From Vibrio marisflavi CECT 7928 (lineage in GTDB: Bacteria; Pseudomonadota; Gammaproteobacteria; Enterobacterales; Vibrionaceae): a stretch of 64,000 bases of DNA. The notes beneath the pieces were generated by a model, which saw nothing but the letters and a program-made list of their open reading frames with translations, made no database searches and had not been told where the DNA came from. The position numbers and the translations under genes are program-made. Location of the stretch: the NCBI RefSeq assembly GCF_921294215.1, contig NZ_CAKLDM010000001.1, positions 930,001 to 994,000 of the forward strand, in the 5' to 3' direction. The stretch's first letter is position 1; each line of letters opens with the position of its first letter. Below are positions 8,994 through 20,042 of the stretch, piece by piece.

Positions 8994-9004
8994 CTGAAAC
9001 TTAG

Positions 9005-9039
9005 AATGCCGCTCGTTGACCGCAAGCGGCATTTTCTTT
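9005..9039 (+). terminator. terminator after the 50-residue ORF
   Basis: AATGCCGCT and AGCGGCATT form a 9-bp stem around an 11-base loop, followed by TTCTTT. Confidence 0.82.
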
Positions 9040-9439
9040 AAAACTCCTCCCAACCAATCATAAGCTAGAGCCATTGCTCCATCACATCCCTGAAAACAAG
9101 TGACAAAACACCTTCTTTAACATCATGTTCTTGTTTCTATAAACGTTTACTGTGCTTCGCTTTACACGAATTTATTTGATAAGAAGCACCTTGAATCAAG
9201 CGGTATTCGATTGTCGTAGCGAGTTTGCGTGAGATCTCAGATCTAAAAAGCTCTATAGCTAACACCTTTACGACACGTATGTTATCGGTAACATGTTACT
9301 GGTAACCATTAGAATGCAAAGAAAAGAATACGAAAAAATTAGTAGTGTAATTAATCGTTGTACCTCAACGGTTTAATACTGAGAACCTTTCGCTCTATTT
9401 CACCATATGTTACTGACACAATTTCTTTAGGAGATAAAA
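9040..9439 (+). other. regulatory region of the beta-glucoside PTS operon
   Basis: The 400 bases before the PTS gene contain no credible coding frame. They hold the palindrome TAAACGTTTA at 9140-9149 and, closer to the gene, the tandem inverted repeats described separately at 9279-9308. No BglG-type antiterminator gene is adjacent, so repressor control is more likely than antitermination. Confidence 0.6.
9279..9308. promoter_or_regulatory. tandem LacI/GntR-type operators
   Basis: ATGTTATCGGTAACAT (9279-9294) and ATGTTACTGGTAACCA (9293-9308) overlap by two bases, with centres 14 bases apart. Both match the ATGTTA...TAACAT form known for GntR-type LacI-family repressors of E. coli. They lie about 130 bases before the PTS start codon. 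No regulator gene is next to this operon. Confidence 0.6.
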
Positions 9440-10918
9440 ATGGTCAAGGATTACCAAACGCTGGCCCAATCTGTAGTGAAGCTTGTTGGCGGGAAAGAAA
9501 ATATTTCAGCCTTAACACATTGCATGACAAGATTAAGATTTGTATTGCACAGCCAAGACAGAGTTGACGTCAGGAGGCTTAAGTCAGTACAAGGTGTCAT
9601 GGGTGTTGTCGATAACGGCGATAAAATACAAGTTATTGTTGGCAATGAAGTGTCATACGCATACAAAGAAATCATGGCAATATGCGACCTTTCTTGTTCG
9701 ACTACTACTCACACACCAACAAAAAAAGAAAAGCTCACGGTAAAGGCTATCGGGGCAAAAATGCTTGATGCACTTGTCGGGACGATGTCTCCACTGATCC
9801 CCGCTATTATCGGGGGGTCGATGGTCAAGCTGCTTGCTATGGTACTGCAGATGACTGGCTGGGTTGAACCTAACGATCCAACGCTGATTATTTTGAAAGC
9901 AATTGGGGACGGCGCATTCTTCTTCCTACCTGTCATGGTTGCAGCGTCAGCATCGATCAAATTTAAAACCAATATGTCACTTTCGATAGCTATAGCAGGT
10001 GTTTTAATTCATCCTAACTTTATGGAATTGATGAAACTCGCCGCCCAAGGGCAACATGTTGACTTCTTTGGAATTCCTATCACTTCAGTTAAATATACCT
10101 ACACAGTTATTCCCGCTCTGGTGATGACTTGGGTGCTGTCATACATCGAAAACTGGGTAGACAAAATCACTCCAGCGGTAACAAAAAACTTCCTCAAGCC
10201 AATGCTTATCGTCTTATTCGCCGCACCGATCGCCATTGTTATCATCGGTCCATTTGGAATTTGGGTTGGAACTGCCATCTCTTCACTCGTTTACACCATT
10301 CATGGCACACTCGGTTGGTTATCAGTAGCAATCATGGGGGCACTATGGCCGCTACTTGTTTTAACAGGTATGCATCGCGTATTTACACCAACGATCATTC
10401 AAACGATCGCTGAAACTGGCCGTGAAGGCATGGTGATGCCTTCAGAAATTGGCGCAAACCTTGGTATGGGTGGTGCTTGCTTAGCTGTTGCCTATAAAAC
10501 AAAAAACAGCGCTTTGAAGCAAACCTCACTGGCTGCTGGTGCATCGGCTATTTTTGCTGGAATTTCAGAACCTGCACTATACGGTGTATTAGTTCGACTA
10601 AAGCGACCACTCATTGCCACTATGATTACAGGTTTTGTGGTCGGCGCTTTAGCTGGTATGGGTGGCTTAGCGAGTCATTCTATGGCGGCGCCCAGCCTAT
10701 TTACCAGTGTGCAATTCTTCGATGTAAATGACCCAATGAGTATTGTTTGGGTGTTCGGCCTAATCGCTCTTGCTATCGTACTATCATTTGTTTTGACGCT
10801 CATTTTAGGCTTCGAGGACATACCAGAAGACCAAACTGGTGAAGCCTCAACGGCAAACGACGAGAAGAAACCTGTACTCTCCAAAGGTGAAATTGCAACT
10901 GCACCTGCTACAACGTGA
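9440..10918 (+). CDS. PTS permease IIBC for beta-glucosides
   Basis: 492-residue phosphotransferase permease of the glucose/sucrose/beta-glucoside superfamily. The IIB domain (1-85) carries the phosphorylated cysteine, Cys28 in LTHCMTRLRF. The membrane IIC domain (about 110-460) has about ten hydrophobic segments, with the family motifs ALWPLLVLTGMH and GISEPALYGV. It ends in a short Ala/Thr/Lys tail with no IIA domain, unlike BglF of about 625 residues, so a separate IIA (probably Crr) must donate phosphate. The start has AGGAGA upstream. The GH1 hydrolase 140 bases downstream points to a beta-glucoside such as cellobiose, salicin or arbutin; the exact sugar cannot be read from sequence. Confidence 0.9.
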   Translation: MVKDYQTLAQSVVKLVGGKENISALTHCMTRLRFVLHSQDRVDVRRLKSVQGVMGVVDNGDKIQVIVGNEVSYAYKEIMAICDLSCSTTTHTPTKKEKLTVKAIGAKMLDALVGTMSPLIPAIIGGSMVKLLAMVLQMTGWVEPNDPTLIILKAIGDGAFFFLPVMVAASASIKFKTNMSLSIAIAGVLIHPNFMELMKLAAQGQHVDFFGIPITSVKYTYTVIPALVMTWVLSYIENWVDKITPAVTKNFLKPMLIVLFAAPIAIVIIGPFGIWVGTAISSLVYTIHGTLGWLSVAIMGALWPLLVLTGMHRVFTPTIIQTIAETGREGMVMPSEIGANLGMGGACLAVAYKTKNSALKQTSLAAGASAIFAGISEPALYGVLVRLKRPLIATMITGFVVGALAGMGGLASHSMAAPSLFTSVQFFDVNDPMSIVWVFGLIALAIVLSFVLTLILGFEDIPEDQTGEASTANDEKKPVLSKGEIATAPATT

Positions 10919-10992
10919 TGTATTGATAAACCATTTTTGAAACTAAGTTAACCATCTTTCAACCTAGCTGAGAACTTAGCTAGGTTGAGTAA

Positions 10993-12489
<1,497 letters not shown>

Positions 12490-12981
12490 ATAGAGTTATA
12501 ACCAATCAATTCCTCTGTTATGTTGGAGTTTTAAACTAACCCCTAGGTTGTCAACAGTCTCGAAGAATTCCAGCGACCTCCATTCGAATGGTTTGACAAC
12601 CACCTTATCCCACCAACAAAAACACCACAAACCAGTAAGGGCACCGATCCCATTATTTAATTACTTCTATTTTTCAGCAAGTTAATACAAAACCAGGCGT
12701 TCTATAATGACTGGCCATATTCGTTATTATTTACAAGATTAAGATCTCTATCATTATCTTTATTTATTATTCAATAATTAGATACTGGTAATATTTCTCA
12801 TCAATAAATTATATAGAAACAAGTGCAACTTCTCATTTGCATACCTAGATCGTAACAATCACTTTTACCCTATGATAGCTTTTATATCGCAAATGGGAAC
12901 AGTCCCATACATAAGAATTATACCCAGTTACTGGGAAAAAAGTGAAGGATGCGGTTCGATACAAGCTTTGGAGTGTACAAA
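12490..12981 (+). other. intergenic region before the LamB-type porin
   Basis: About 490 AT-rich bases without a credible gene. A long-range inverted repeat GGTTGTCAA (12546-12554) / TTGACAACC (12593-12601) encloses 38 bases that include the palindrome CATTCGAATG (12581-12590). Two more short palindromes close to the porin are listed separately. The region probably carries the porin's own promoter. Confidence 0.55.
12893..12935. promoter_or_regulatory. two palindromes upstream of the porin gene
   Basis: ATGGGAACAGTCCCAT (12893-12908) is a six-base inverted repeat around a 4-base centre. CCCAGTTACTGGG (12923-12935) is a five-base repeat around TTA. They lie 47-89 bases before the porin start codon. 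The first shares the GGGAAC half-site with the scr operators at 23540 and 23716. They may be operators or leader hairpins. Confidence 0.42.
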
Positions 12982-14211
12982 ATGAAAAAATTAAGCCTTT
13001 TGGCAGCAGCGGTAGCAACAACTTTAGCAGCAGGTTCGGCATTTGCTGTTGATTTTACGGGTTATTTTAGAGCAGGAACAGGTGTCAGTGGATCAGGTAA
13101 CAGCGATATTGCCTATGACAAAAACGGGGTTGGTCGTTTAGGGAACGAAAGCGATAACTACTATGAATTTGGTTTCAATCAGGCGTTAGAAAAGAACGAT
13201 CAAAAATGGGAACTCATTTCAATGATTGCCGCTGGCGACGATGGCAACAACGCTGATGATGAAACCAATTGGACTAAAGTCTCTCAGTTTGCAATCAAAA
13301 CAAAAGGCTTAATTGGCAGCGATCCTGAGGCTGAAGTTTGGGCTGGCAAAATGTACTACCAACGCCATGATATCCACATCACCGATTTTTACTTTCTAAA
13401 TACTTCTGGCACAGGTGGCGGAATTCAAAACCTTTCTGTTGGAGATCAAAAGCTTTCCGTTGCCCTTGTACAAGATGCTGATACTGATAACTCGAGTAGC
13501 AGTTATATTTTCGATACTCGAGTAGCAGATATTAACTTATGGGAAGACGGCTCTTTGGAGCTCGGTATCGCTTACAACTTTGCGACCAATAAGTCTGGTT
13601 ATTCAGAAGCAGCCGACGATGGTGTATTCGCTACCGCCATATTTAACCAAAATATCGAAAGCGGATTTAACCAAACCGTACTCCAGTTCGGTAATAACGG
13701 ATATGGCCAACAAGCCGCCGACTGGGGCGCAGGTAAAGGTTACACACGTGGCACAAGTGCATACAACGGCAGCACTGGATACAGAGTATTAAACTGGGGT
13801 GTGGTTAGCCTGAGCAAAAAATGGGAATTTGGCCACCAGCTTGCCTATCTAGCCGGTAGCGATATTGGTGGATTAAACTCTAGCAATACCTACACTGGTC
13901 AAGATTTCGACATTCATCAATATTCTGCTGTAGTTCGTCCAATGTATCAATGGACCAACAATATGCGCACCATTGTTGAAGCTGGCTATAACGCAGGTAA
14001 AGAAATCAATACTGCTGGTACAGCCACACAAGACTTTGGCTTGGCCAAGTTCACTCTTGCTCAAGCTTGGGCTCTAGGTGAAGGCTTCTGGGCAAGGCCA
14101 GAGATAAGAGTTTATGGCTCTTACTTAGCTGATACTGAAAATAACAACACATTTGGCACCAATGACAACTCTGAATATGTATTTGGTATTCAAGCAGAAG
14201 CTTGGTGGTAA
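12982..14211 (+). CDS. LamB-type carbohydrate porin
   Basis: 409 residues with a signal peptide ending GSAFA and a mature start VDFTGYFRAG, which matches maltoporin (VDFHGYARSG). The C-terminus VFGIQAEAWW closely matches the LamB ending. The length fits an 18-stranded trimeric barrel for passive uptake of sugars across the outer membrane. The start is ATG 12982, with GGAG eight bases upstream; the longer frame lacks a ribosome site. Its place after the beta-glucoside PTS genes suggests it imports beta-glucosides or oligosaccharides, and the MalM-like gene behind it repeats the lamB-malM order of the maltose operon. Confidence 0.88.
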   Translation: MKKLSLLAAAVATTLAAGSAFAVDFTGYFRAGTGVSGSGNSDIAYDKNGVGRLGNESDNYYEFGFNQALEKNDQKWELISMIAAGDDGNNADDETNWTKVSQFAIKTKGLIGSDPEAEVWAGKMYYQRHDIHITDFYFLNTSGTGGGIQNLSVGDQKLSVALVQDADTDNSSSSYIFDTRVADINLWEDGSLELGIAYNFATNKSGYSEAADDGVFATAIFNQNIESGFNQTVLQFGNNGYGQQAADWGAGKGYTRGTSAYNGSTGYRVLNWGVVSLSKKWEFGHQLAYLAGSDIGGLNSSNTYTGQDFDIHQYSAVVRPMYQWTNNMRTIVEAGYNAGKEINTAGTATQDFGLAKFTLAQAWALGEGFWARPEIRVYGSYLADTENNNTFGTNDNSEYVFGIQAEAWW

Positions 14212-14253
14212 CCACAAATTCCACTGTCAAACGCCCACTGCTGGGCAATATTC

Positions 14254-14277
14254 AAGCCGGTGTTTGCCGGCTTTCTT
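14254..14277 (+). terminator. possible attenuating terminator between porin and MalM-like genes
   Basis: AAGCCGG and CCGGCTT form a 7-bp stem with loop TGTTTG, followed by TCTT. The weak T-tract suggests partial termination, which would lower expression of the lipoprotein relative to the porin, as often seen after abundant porin genes. Confidence 0.6.
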
Positions 14278-14315
14278 GCTCAACCAATAACGAGTAATTA
14301 AACCAAGGAATCACT

Positions 14316-15140
14316 ATGTATATACGCACTTTTTTCACCATGATTTGCCTTGTTTTAACTGGCTGCCAATCAGCGAAAGTAATAGAACAAAACTCGGCAC
14401 CGAATACGCAAGTTGTTCATTCAATCTCTGAATTACAAAGCGTTAAAATGACACTACCTAGCACCAAGTCAGTAAAGATTACTCCTCAATCGCAAATACT
14501 AGACAACAGCACAATAAATAGCCCTGTTGCCGTTTTTGAATTTCCTTCAAATAGAGGAGAGCTCAATATAACGATCACAAGCCAAATAGAAGATTCTGTA
14601 TTTTACCCCTCAGCAATTATCGTTGACAAGTCAGGCAAAGTAATTGAGCGCTACCAAGGTGATAACTTTAAGTATCTAAAACCGAGACTAGCGAAAGGCA
14701 ATCGAATATCAGCCAATATTAACTTCTTCCCACCAATGAATGAAGACACCCTTTATTTAGTCGTATATACCAACGAAGATGAGCAGAATAAAACCACCAC
14801 AGTCATAAACCCAGCCCGGTTGTTTGCTGAAGCCCATGGTAACTACTTACCACAGGTAAAAGACATCCCTGTTCCTCACGCAAAGGTTGGGGTTATTTCG
14901 GTCGAAATTGATGGCGCTCGTGCTAACCTACTCCAATCAACAAATACAATGACTTCTTCAGCTCCAGCAGCTTCACAAAAAGCATCTACAGAAAGAGCCA
15001 AGCAATATTACTACGCTCAAATCAAACAAGCGGTGAACAGTGATGATATACCCAGAGCTTTACAACTACTAGATGAGGCGAAAGCCAAGAATATATCAGG
15101 TGCTCAAGACGTATTTGTTAATGCTATAAACAATAAGTAA
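14316..15140 (+). CDS. MalM-like periplasmic lipoprotein
   Basis: 274 residues. The N-terminus ends with the lipobox LTGC (Cys17), so the product should be lipid-anchored. The core resembles MalM of the maltose operon: SPVAVFEFPSNRGELNITIT, then LYLVVYTNEDEQ, then NPARLFAEAHGNYLP, corresponding to MalM's PVAAYSVPANIGELTLTLTS and later segments. The C-terminus (about 215-274) is a helical extension resembling a single TPR-like unit (IPRALQLLDEAKAK). The role of MalM proteins is unclear; association with porins is supported by gene order. The ribosome site is AAGGA. Confidence 0.8.
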   Translation: MYIRTFFTMICLVLTGCQSAKVIEQNSAPNTQVVHSISELQSVKMTLPSTKSVKITPQSQILDNSTINSPVAVFEFPSNRGELNITITSQIEDSVFYPSAIIVDKSGKVIERYQGDNFKYLKPRLAKGNRISANINFFPPMNEDTLYLVVYTNEDEQNKTTTVINPARLFAEAHGNYLPQVKDIPVPHAKVGVISVEIDGARANLLQSTNTMTSSAPAASQKASTERAKQYYYAQIKQAVNSDDIPRALQLLDEAKAKNISGAQDVFVNAINNK

Positions 15141-15146
15141 AATAAT

Positions 15147-15180
15147 ATTGGTCAGTTATAAAAATGGCTGGCCAATTTCT
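15147..15180 (+). terminator. terminator after the MalM-like gene
   Basis: ATTGGTCAG and CTGGCCAAT pair over nine positions with one G-U, around a 12-base loop, followed by TTCT. It ends the beta-glucoside/porin cluster. Confidence 0.65.
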
Positions 15181-15473
15181 AATGCTATAATTTATCAACC
15201 CTTATTATTGTTTAAACCAATACCATAATAATCGCTTACCATCCTCCAAATTAATCATATATAGATCACAGCTATTATTGTTATTGATATTAATAACAGT
15301 CAATTAGGTATGACTTCTCATCAAAACATATTCTCAATCTCCTTCACATTTTAAGCACCCAATCACTTGATTAATTACATTGGGCATAAATAAAATGCAC
15401 TCGCTCTCAATCAAGGAGCAACAAATAACAATCCAAGAACTAATAAACAACATCAATTAAAAAGAATCTTCTT
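15181..15473 (+). other. AT-rich upstream region of the 1501-residue protein
   Basis: About 290 bases, strongly AT-rich, with no open frame of note. AAGGAG at about 15413 looks like a ribosome site but is about 55 bases from the ATG at 15474 and is followed by no start codon in a useful frame. The true start at 15474 has only a weak site. Confidence 0.45.
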
Positions 15474-18400
15474 ATGAAAAACAACGAAAGTATTGAAATA
15501 GGTACAATAAGAAAAACCGTTCAAAAACTGATAAGCAAGGTTATCAAAAACGAAGATTTACAGAAAAAAGAAATAAATTGCTTTGAATCACTGGTTTCAA
15601 GAAGACAGTTTATATCTGGCAGTGCTAAGTTCGCTGGTTTAGGTGCCCTCGCCTGCAGCGGTGTCGTACCAAGTGCTTGGGGAAGACTCAACTCAGATTA
15701 TTCAAGTAACCCAGCAGATTTTGGTATCACGCAAGCGGAAATGGCTGAGGAAGTGGCTGCCTATCAATTCAAATTTGGTACGGAACTCTTTACTCAAGTA
15801 GTACAGGACAAACCTTATAGTGCTTCACATAGCACCCAAGGAAAACATGTCGCACTGGAAAGCTTTAATGGTGGTCAATTAAAAATCCAAGCTATTGTTG
15901 ATCAAACAGATCCTACAGAATATGGATTTAATGATTACGACTCGAATTTCGGCACTACAGAAATGGCTCATCTAGCTGAAATGGAAAGTGGATGGGGAAT
16001 TGAAATACTTGAAAAGACGCAGGCTAGTATAGACTCTGATGAGCCTTCAGGAGGATATGATACAACTTTTATCACGCCCACTAAGTTTTCGAAAAAGTTA
16101 ACAGGTAAAGAAACTCTATATCGCCTGCATCATCCACTCCACAACACACTAGATTCCAGTGGTACTAAGATGCTGGGCGTTCAAGCTTTCCTAATAATAG
16201 GGACGTCATGCAACACTTCATATATGTGTATTCGCTGGCTTGAGGCAGAAGCTTCTGCGAAGTCTTCGTGTGATATGGACACAGTCGTCTCAACTGGCTG
16301 GGACATAGTTCCTCTTGAGCAAATCCTGCCTGTGAACCCTACTTTCCATTTTGTGAGAACTTATACCGATGTAACCGGTAAAGACTATATAACTTTTACT
16401 TCAAGTGACGATGGAAGCTCCAGCTTTTGGTATAACCATATATTGTGTATTGGCGGGTGGAAAGACATTCGTAGTTATCAAATGACTACTCAATTTTCAA
16501 AAAATGTGCCTATCAGTCAATCAACAGACGTTAATATCGGAAATATAGTCCAAATTAATGTTGGTGAAGACCCTTCAAACGATACCTTCTGGGTTAGCTT
16601 AAGAGGCATACCCGCCTATAAAACTATCCACTTTCCACCAAGCTCTACAATTAATACAGCTTCAAAAAATATCAAAGGAATCGAAGTTTATAGCGAAGTT
16701 CGGAGGCAAATTAATAAACCTTTTACAACTACTGAGCTGTACAAAGCCTTCCTACAAGAACAAAATCAGTTTTCGTTCACTGATTGCTATGAAATTCAAC
16801 GAACAAAAGCAACTTACCCTAACGGAAGAACTTCAGACGCATGCATTAAAATAGCGTTAATGAATCGAAAGCAAACGACTTCCTCTCCTGCTAAGTCCGA
16901 TATTATGCTTATCGCACATGACATGAATGATGGTACATTTATAGGCTACCAACGCTTTCACGTCCCAGAGAACTCTTTTGTTGCCGATCCCATTCTGCTC
17001 ACTGGCGGCATAAGCAAATATGGTGGGTTTACCTTCTTCGCAAAAGATACAAATAATTGTGTTTTAATGTATCGCCAATCAAATGGAACCGATAGCAACA
17101 CCCCATACTCCACACCGCTTGTCGATGGCCGCCTTACTCCACCCGGAACGAATGCAAGTAACGTAATACTTGGTGAATGCCCTGATTTTGCGAGCACAAA
17201 CCCAGATACCGGAGCCAAAAGCTACCGTGGTATCTTTATTGGCAACAAAGCCAACGCAATTTATTGCAACCCTAGATTCAACAACTCTTGTGACATGTTA
17301 ACGATAGAAGAAGAACTGCACTCTGGTTCAGTTACTAGTCGCGCTTATCTAAGCTCGAAAAAGCAGGTCGAAACCACATGGTATAAACAACCCATTAGCC
17401 AAAGCATCACATTGGAAGAAGCAGAAACCGAGAATACTGAATATCAAGAATGTTACCGAGCGACTATCTCTCCACTCAACTCCTATGGATATAGCGCTAT
17501 TGGTAAAGAAGGCCAGTATGTCGAGATTCGAAGCCCCTCTCCGCAACAAATTTTATTTAACAGCACTCAAGCCTTTGATGTCGACAGATCACAGGGTGCT
17601 CTTATACCTATCAGTGACAAAGGGGAGCCGATATCGATCATGGTCAAGGCCAACGATATTGCTTGTCGGCTTATGGTTCGAGTCGTTGATATCAGCACTT
17701 TAGAAAGAAGCAATGATAGCGCTTTGCTACGAGACGCTAATTCAGAAGGTGCTACCACAAAATGGTACAACCTGAATTTGGCCGAGCAAGCTAACCTGCG
17801 AATGGCCAGTAGCGAATACAATAGCAAGTCCAAGTTACAAGATGCTGGCAACAAGTGCGGTGTGACCTTTGTCGAAGCTAACGAGAACTCTCCTTCAGAG
17901 TCATACGACAGCCTAAGCGATCTCTATAAGCAGAGTGCAGACTCTATGAATGCTCTGAATACAGCAACTAATGATTCAGATAGCAATCTAAAAGGAACAT
18001 ATTACCAAGACGAACAGGCCAATAACCCACTGTATACCTTACATGTTTCTTCACTTGAGTCCCTATTGCAGTCAAGTGATAATTCCAAACTCGTCGTCGG
18101 CTTTCAAAAAGGAAAGTTTGTTCGTACTTCTGAAAGTAATCATGAAAGCATGCAGCTGCAAGGAATATTTGGTGATTTTATTCACTGGGTATCTGATGTA
18201 GTACATGCCATTGCAAATGTTATATCTCATCCAGCTGAAGCCATAAAAGATGGCTTCAAACTGGTGTTAGATGGCGCCAAAGTCGTCATTGAAATGTCGA
18301 AAAATCTACTCGAGCTTATCGGTCAAGCTGTCGACTCAGCAGTAAACTGGGTTGTAGAAACTTGTGAACAAGTAGCCGATATTGTTGCTTCTATTGTTAC

Positions 18401-19979
18401 TGCCGTAGTTAAAGTAGTGATGTGCATTGTACGCGCCATCATTATGATTGTGATGCTGTTTGTCCACATCAAAGACATCATTAGTACCATAAAAAGTGCT
18501 GAGCGGTTACATGACGATGTATTCGATATAGTAGAAGAGCAAACAATGCTTGCAAAACAAGAAGTCCATAACTACCGAGAAACAGTTGATTCTGCATTTG
18601 ACTCTCTAAAAGGCCTTGCCACTTATCAAAGTCACAATACAGGTGTAGGCAATACTGTTGCGACAGCTTTTTCTGAAACAATTAAAGTTGGTCAAGGTAT
18701 TATCGATGCATGCATTAATAACCCACTAGTAAACGACGTTATTATGCCCGCGATAAGCAAATTGACAGAAGCACTTTTAACTGTCGTTGATGGTGTATGG
18801 GATACCATCAGCCCAATTCTATTTAAAGATATCCAATTTAACGAATTCGGCAGTGTTGTAAACGTGATGATGACTCCTAAAACCTTTGAACCATCCTCTT
18901 CAAAGATGGAAGAATTTATTGCTTGGTTCATCGAAATCATTATCAAATTCGCATCTGATCCAACCGCCCTATGCGATATCGTATCGGAAGTCATGAACAA
19001 AGCAATCGAATGCTTTCAAGGCGCGGTAGACTGGACTTTTGACTTACTGGAATCAGCAATTGAATTAGCGGCGAATGCTTACCGTACAATTTGGACCCAA
19101 GCATCAATTACTTTTCAAATCCCCATAGTAACCAAATTCTTGAAGCTTTTTGATATCGATCTTTCTACTAATATCAGCTTCAAGCAATTAAACAGCGTAC
19201 TTCTTGGAACCGTTGCATGGTGCACAATGTATATTAAAGATGGTAAGAGCATCAAATCCTTACCTTCACTTAAAGATCCTGTTCAGTCGGGACTGCTACT
19301 TGGGGATGCCAGTGGCTGGAATGGATACACACTTGCCTTTGATATTTATGATGCGTTACTGAAAGTAATTGGCAACATAATGTGGCTAAACAGCCAACAA
19401 ATTAAAATCTTTGAAAAAACGACTGGGACCGAGTACAAAACACCACCATCACTTTTAAAACATTTTGATAGCGGCTACGAGTTTTTCTTGAGTTGTAACG
19501 TTGTAGTTAGCATTGTTCGGTGGGCCATTAGTGATGCTAAAAAAGTTAATAAACATAAAAAAGACGCAGCAACCAGCATCACCTTTGATATCCTAAAGTC
19601 AGTGATGGATATAACGAAGTTAACAGTCAAATATAAAGACTCGTATAAAGATATCAAGGACCCTGTATCTGATGTATTAGGAGCAGCAGGAATCGGCCTC
19701 TCAAATATGAAAGCCCTAGTGAAGACGACTTATTTTGTTCAAGACATTGCAGATTCTAATGTCACTCCACTAAGTTTCTTCAAATACTCTTCGAGTATTA
19801 TTCAGACCATCAATGGCGATCTAATATACGGAATCGACTTGTCTAACAAGAGTAACACTACGACTCCAGCAGATATTCAAAGCAGAATGCAGACTGGGTT
19901 TTACTCACAGAACATAGCACTCATGTTCGACATAACCTCAAAAGCCCTTAGCAACGACGACAACATAAACGGCGACTAA
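15474..19979 (+). CDS. giant protein with twin-arginine signal, function unknown
   Basis: 1501 residues. After a charged N-terminal extension of about 40 residues comes VSRRQFISGSAKFAGLGALA, a Tat-type signal (Ser-Arg-Arg-x-Phe-Ile, Arg43-Arg44), then a hydrophobic core and PSAWG. It therefore looks exported folded across the inner membrane. Residues about 60-880 are rich in strand-like, aromatic and cysteine-containing segments. From about 895 (GIFGDFIHWVSDVVHAIANV) the sequence turns into long amphipathic helices, with a strongly hydrophobic stretch near 970-1000 (VVKVVMCIVRAIIMIVMLFV). The remainder is helical. The gene stands alone between terminators, has AT-rich flanks, and I do not recognise a named family. 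A membrane-active or structural surface role is possible but unproven. Confidence 0.85.
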   Translation: MKNNESIEIGTIRKTVQKLISKVIKNEDLQKKEINCFESLVSRRQFISGSAKFAGLGALACSGVVPSAWGRLNSDYSSNPADFGITQAEMAEEVAAYQFKFGTELFTQVVQDKPYSASHSTQGKHVALESFNGGQLKIQAIVDQTDPTEYGFNDYDSNFGTTEMAHLAEMESGWGIEILEKTQASIDSDEPSGGYDTTFITPTKFSKKLTGKETLYRLHHPLHNTLDSSGTKMLGVQAFLIIGTSCNTSYMCIRWLEAEASAKSSCDMDTVVSTGWDIVPLEQILPVNPTFHFVRTYTDVTGKDYITFTSSDDGSSSFWYNHILCIGGWKDIRSYQMTTQFSKNVPISQSTDVNIGNIVQINVGEDPSNDTFWVSLRGIPAYKTIHFPPSSTINTASKNIKGIEVYSEVRRQINKPFTTTELYKAFLQEQNQFSFTDCYEIQRTKATYPNGRTSDACIKIALMNRKQTTSSPAKSDIMLIAHDMNDGTFIGYQRFHVPENSFVADPILLTGGISKYGGFTFFAKDTNNCVLMYRQSNGTDSNTPYSTPLVDGRLTPPGTNASNVILGECPDFASTNPDTGAKSYRGIFIGNKANAIYCNPRFNNSCDMLTIEEELHSGSVTSRAYLSSKKQVETTWYKQPISQSITLEEAETENTEYQECYRATISPLNSYGYSAIGKEGQYVEIRSPSPQQILFNSTQAFDVDRSQGALIPISDKGEPISIMVKANDIACRLMVRVVDISTLERSNDSALLRDANSEGATTKWYNLNLAEQANLRMASSEYNSKSKLQDAGNKCGVTFVEANENSPSESYDSLSDLYKQSADSMNALNTATNDSDSNLKGTYYQDEQANNPLYTLHVSSLESLLQSSDNSKLVVGFQKGKFVRTSESNHESMQLQGIFGDFIHWVSDVVHAIANVISHPAEAIKDGFKLVLDGAKVVIEMSKNLLELIGQAVDSAVNWVVETCEQVADIVASIVTAVVKVVMCIVRAIIMIVMLFVHIKDIISTIKSAERLHDDVFDIVEEQTMLAKQEVHNYRETVDSAFDSLKGLATYQSHNTGVGNTVATAFSETIKVGQGIIDACINNPLVNDVIMPAISKLTEALLTVVDGVWDTISPILFKDIQFNEFGSVVNVMMTPKTFEPSSSKMEEFIAWFIEIIIKFASDPTALCDIVSEVMNKAIECFQGAVDWTFDLLESAIELAANAYRTIWTQASITFQIPIVTKFLKLFDIDLSTNISFKQLNSVLLGTVAWCTMYIKDGKSIKSLPSLKDPVQSGLLLGDASGWNGYTLAFDIYDALLKVIGNIMWLNSQQIKIFEKTTGTEYKTPPSLLKHFDSGYEFFLSCNVVVSIVRWAISDAKKVNKHKKDAATSITFDILKSVMDITKLTVKYKDSYKDIKDPVSDVLGAAGIGLSNMKALVKTTYFVQDIADSNVTPLSFFKYSSSIIQTINGDLIYGIDLSNKSNTTTPADIQSRMQTGFYSQNIALMFDITSKALSNDDNINGD

Positions 19980-19986
19980 AACAATA

Positions 19987-20020
19987 AAAAAAGGATCAGC
20001 GCAATGCTGATCCTTTCCAC
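19987..20020. terminator. terminator shared by the giant gene and maeA
   Basis: AAGGATCAGC and GCTGATCCTT form a perfect 10-bp stem with a 5-base loop. On the minus strand it is followed by a run of T, which suits maeA. On the plus strand it lies just after the giant gene's stop codon. Confidence 0.88.
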
Positions 20021-20042
20021 TTTAAAAGAGCTTAACGTTATC

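Noticed and set aside
9145-9185. Possible CRP site near TGTGCTTCGCTTTACA
   Set aside because: Only one half is close to the consensus; too weak to list as a feature.
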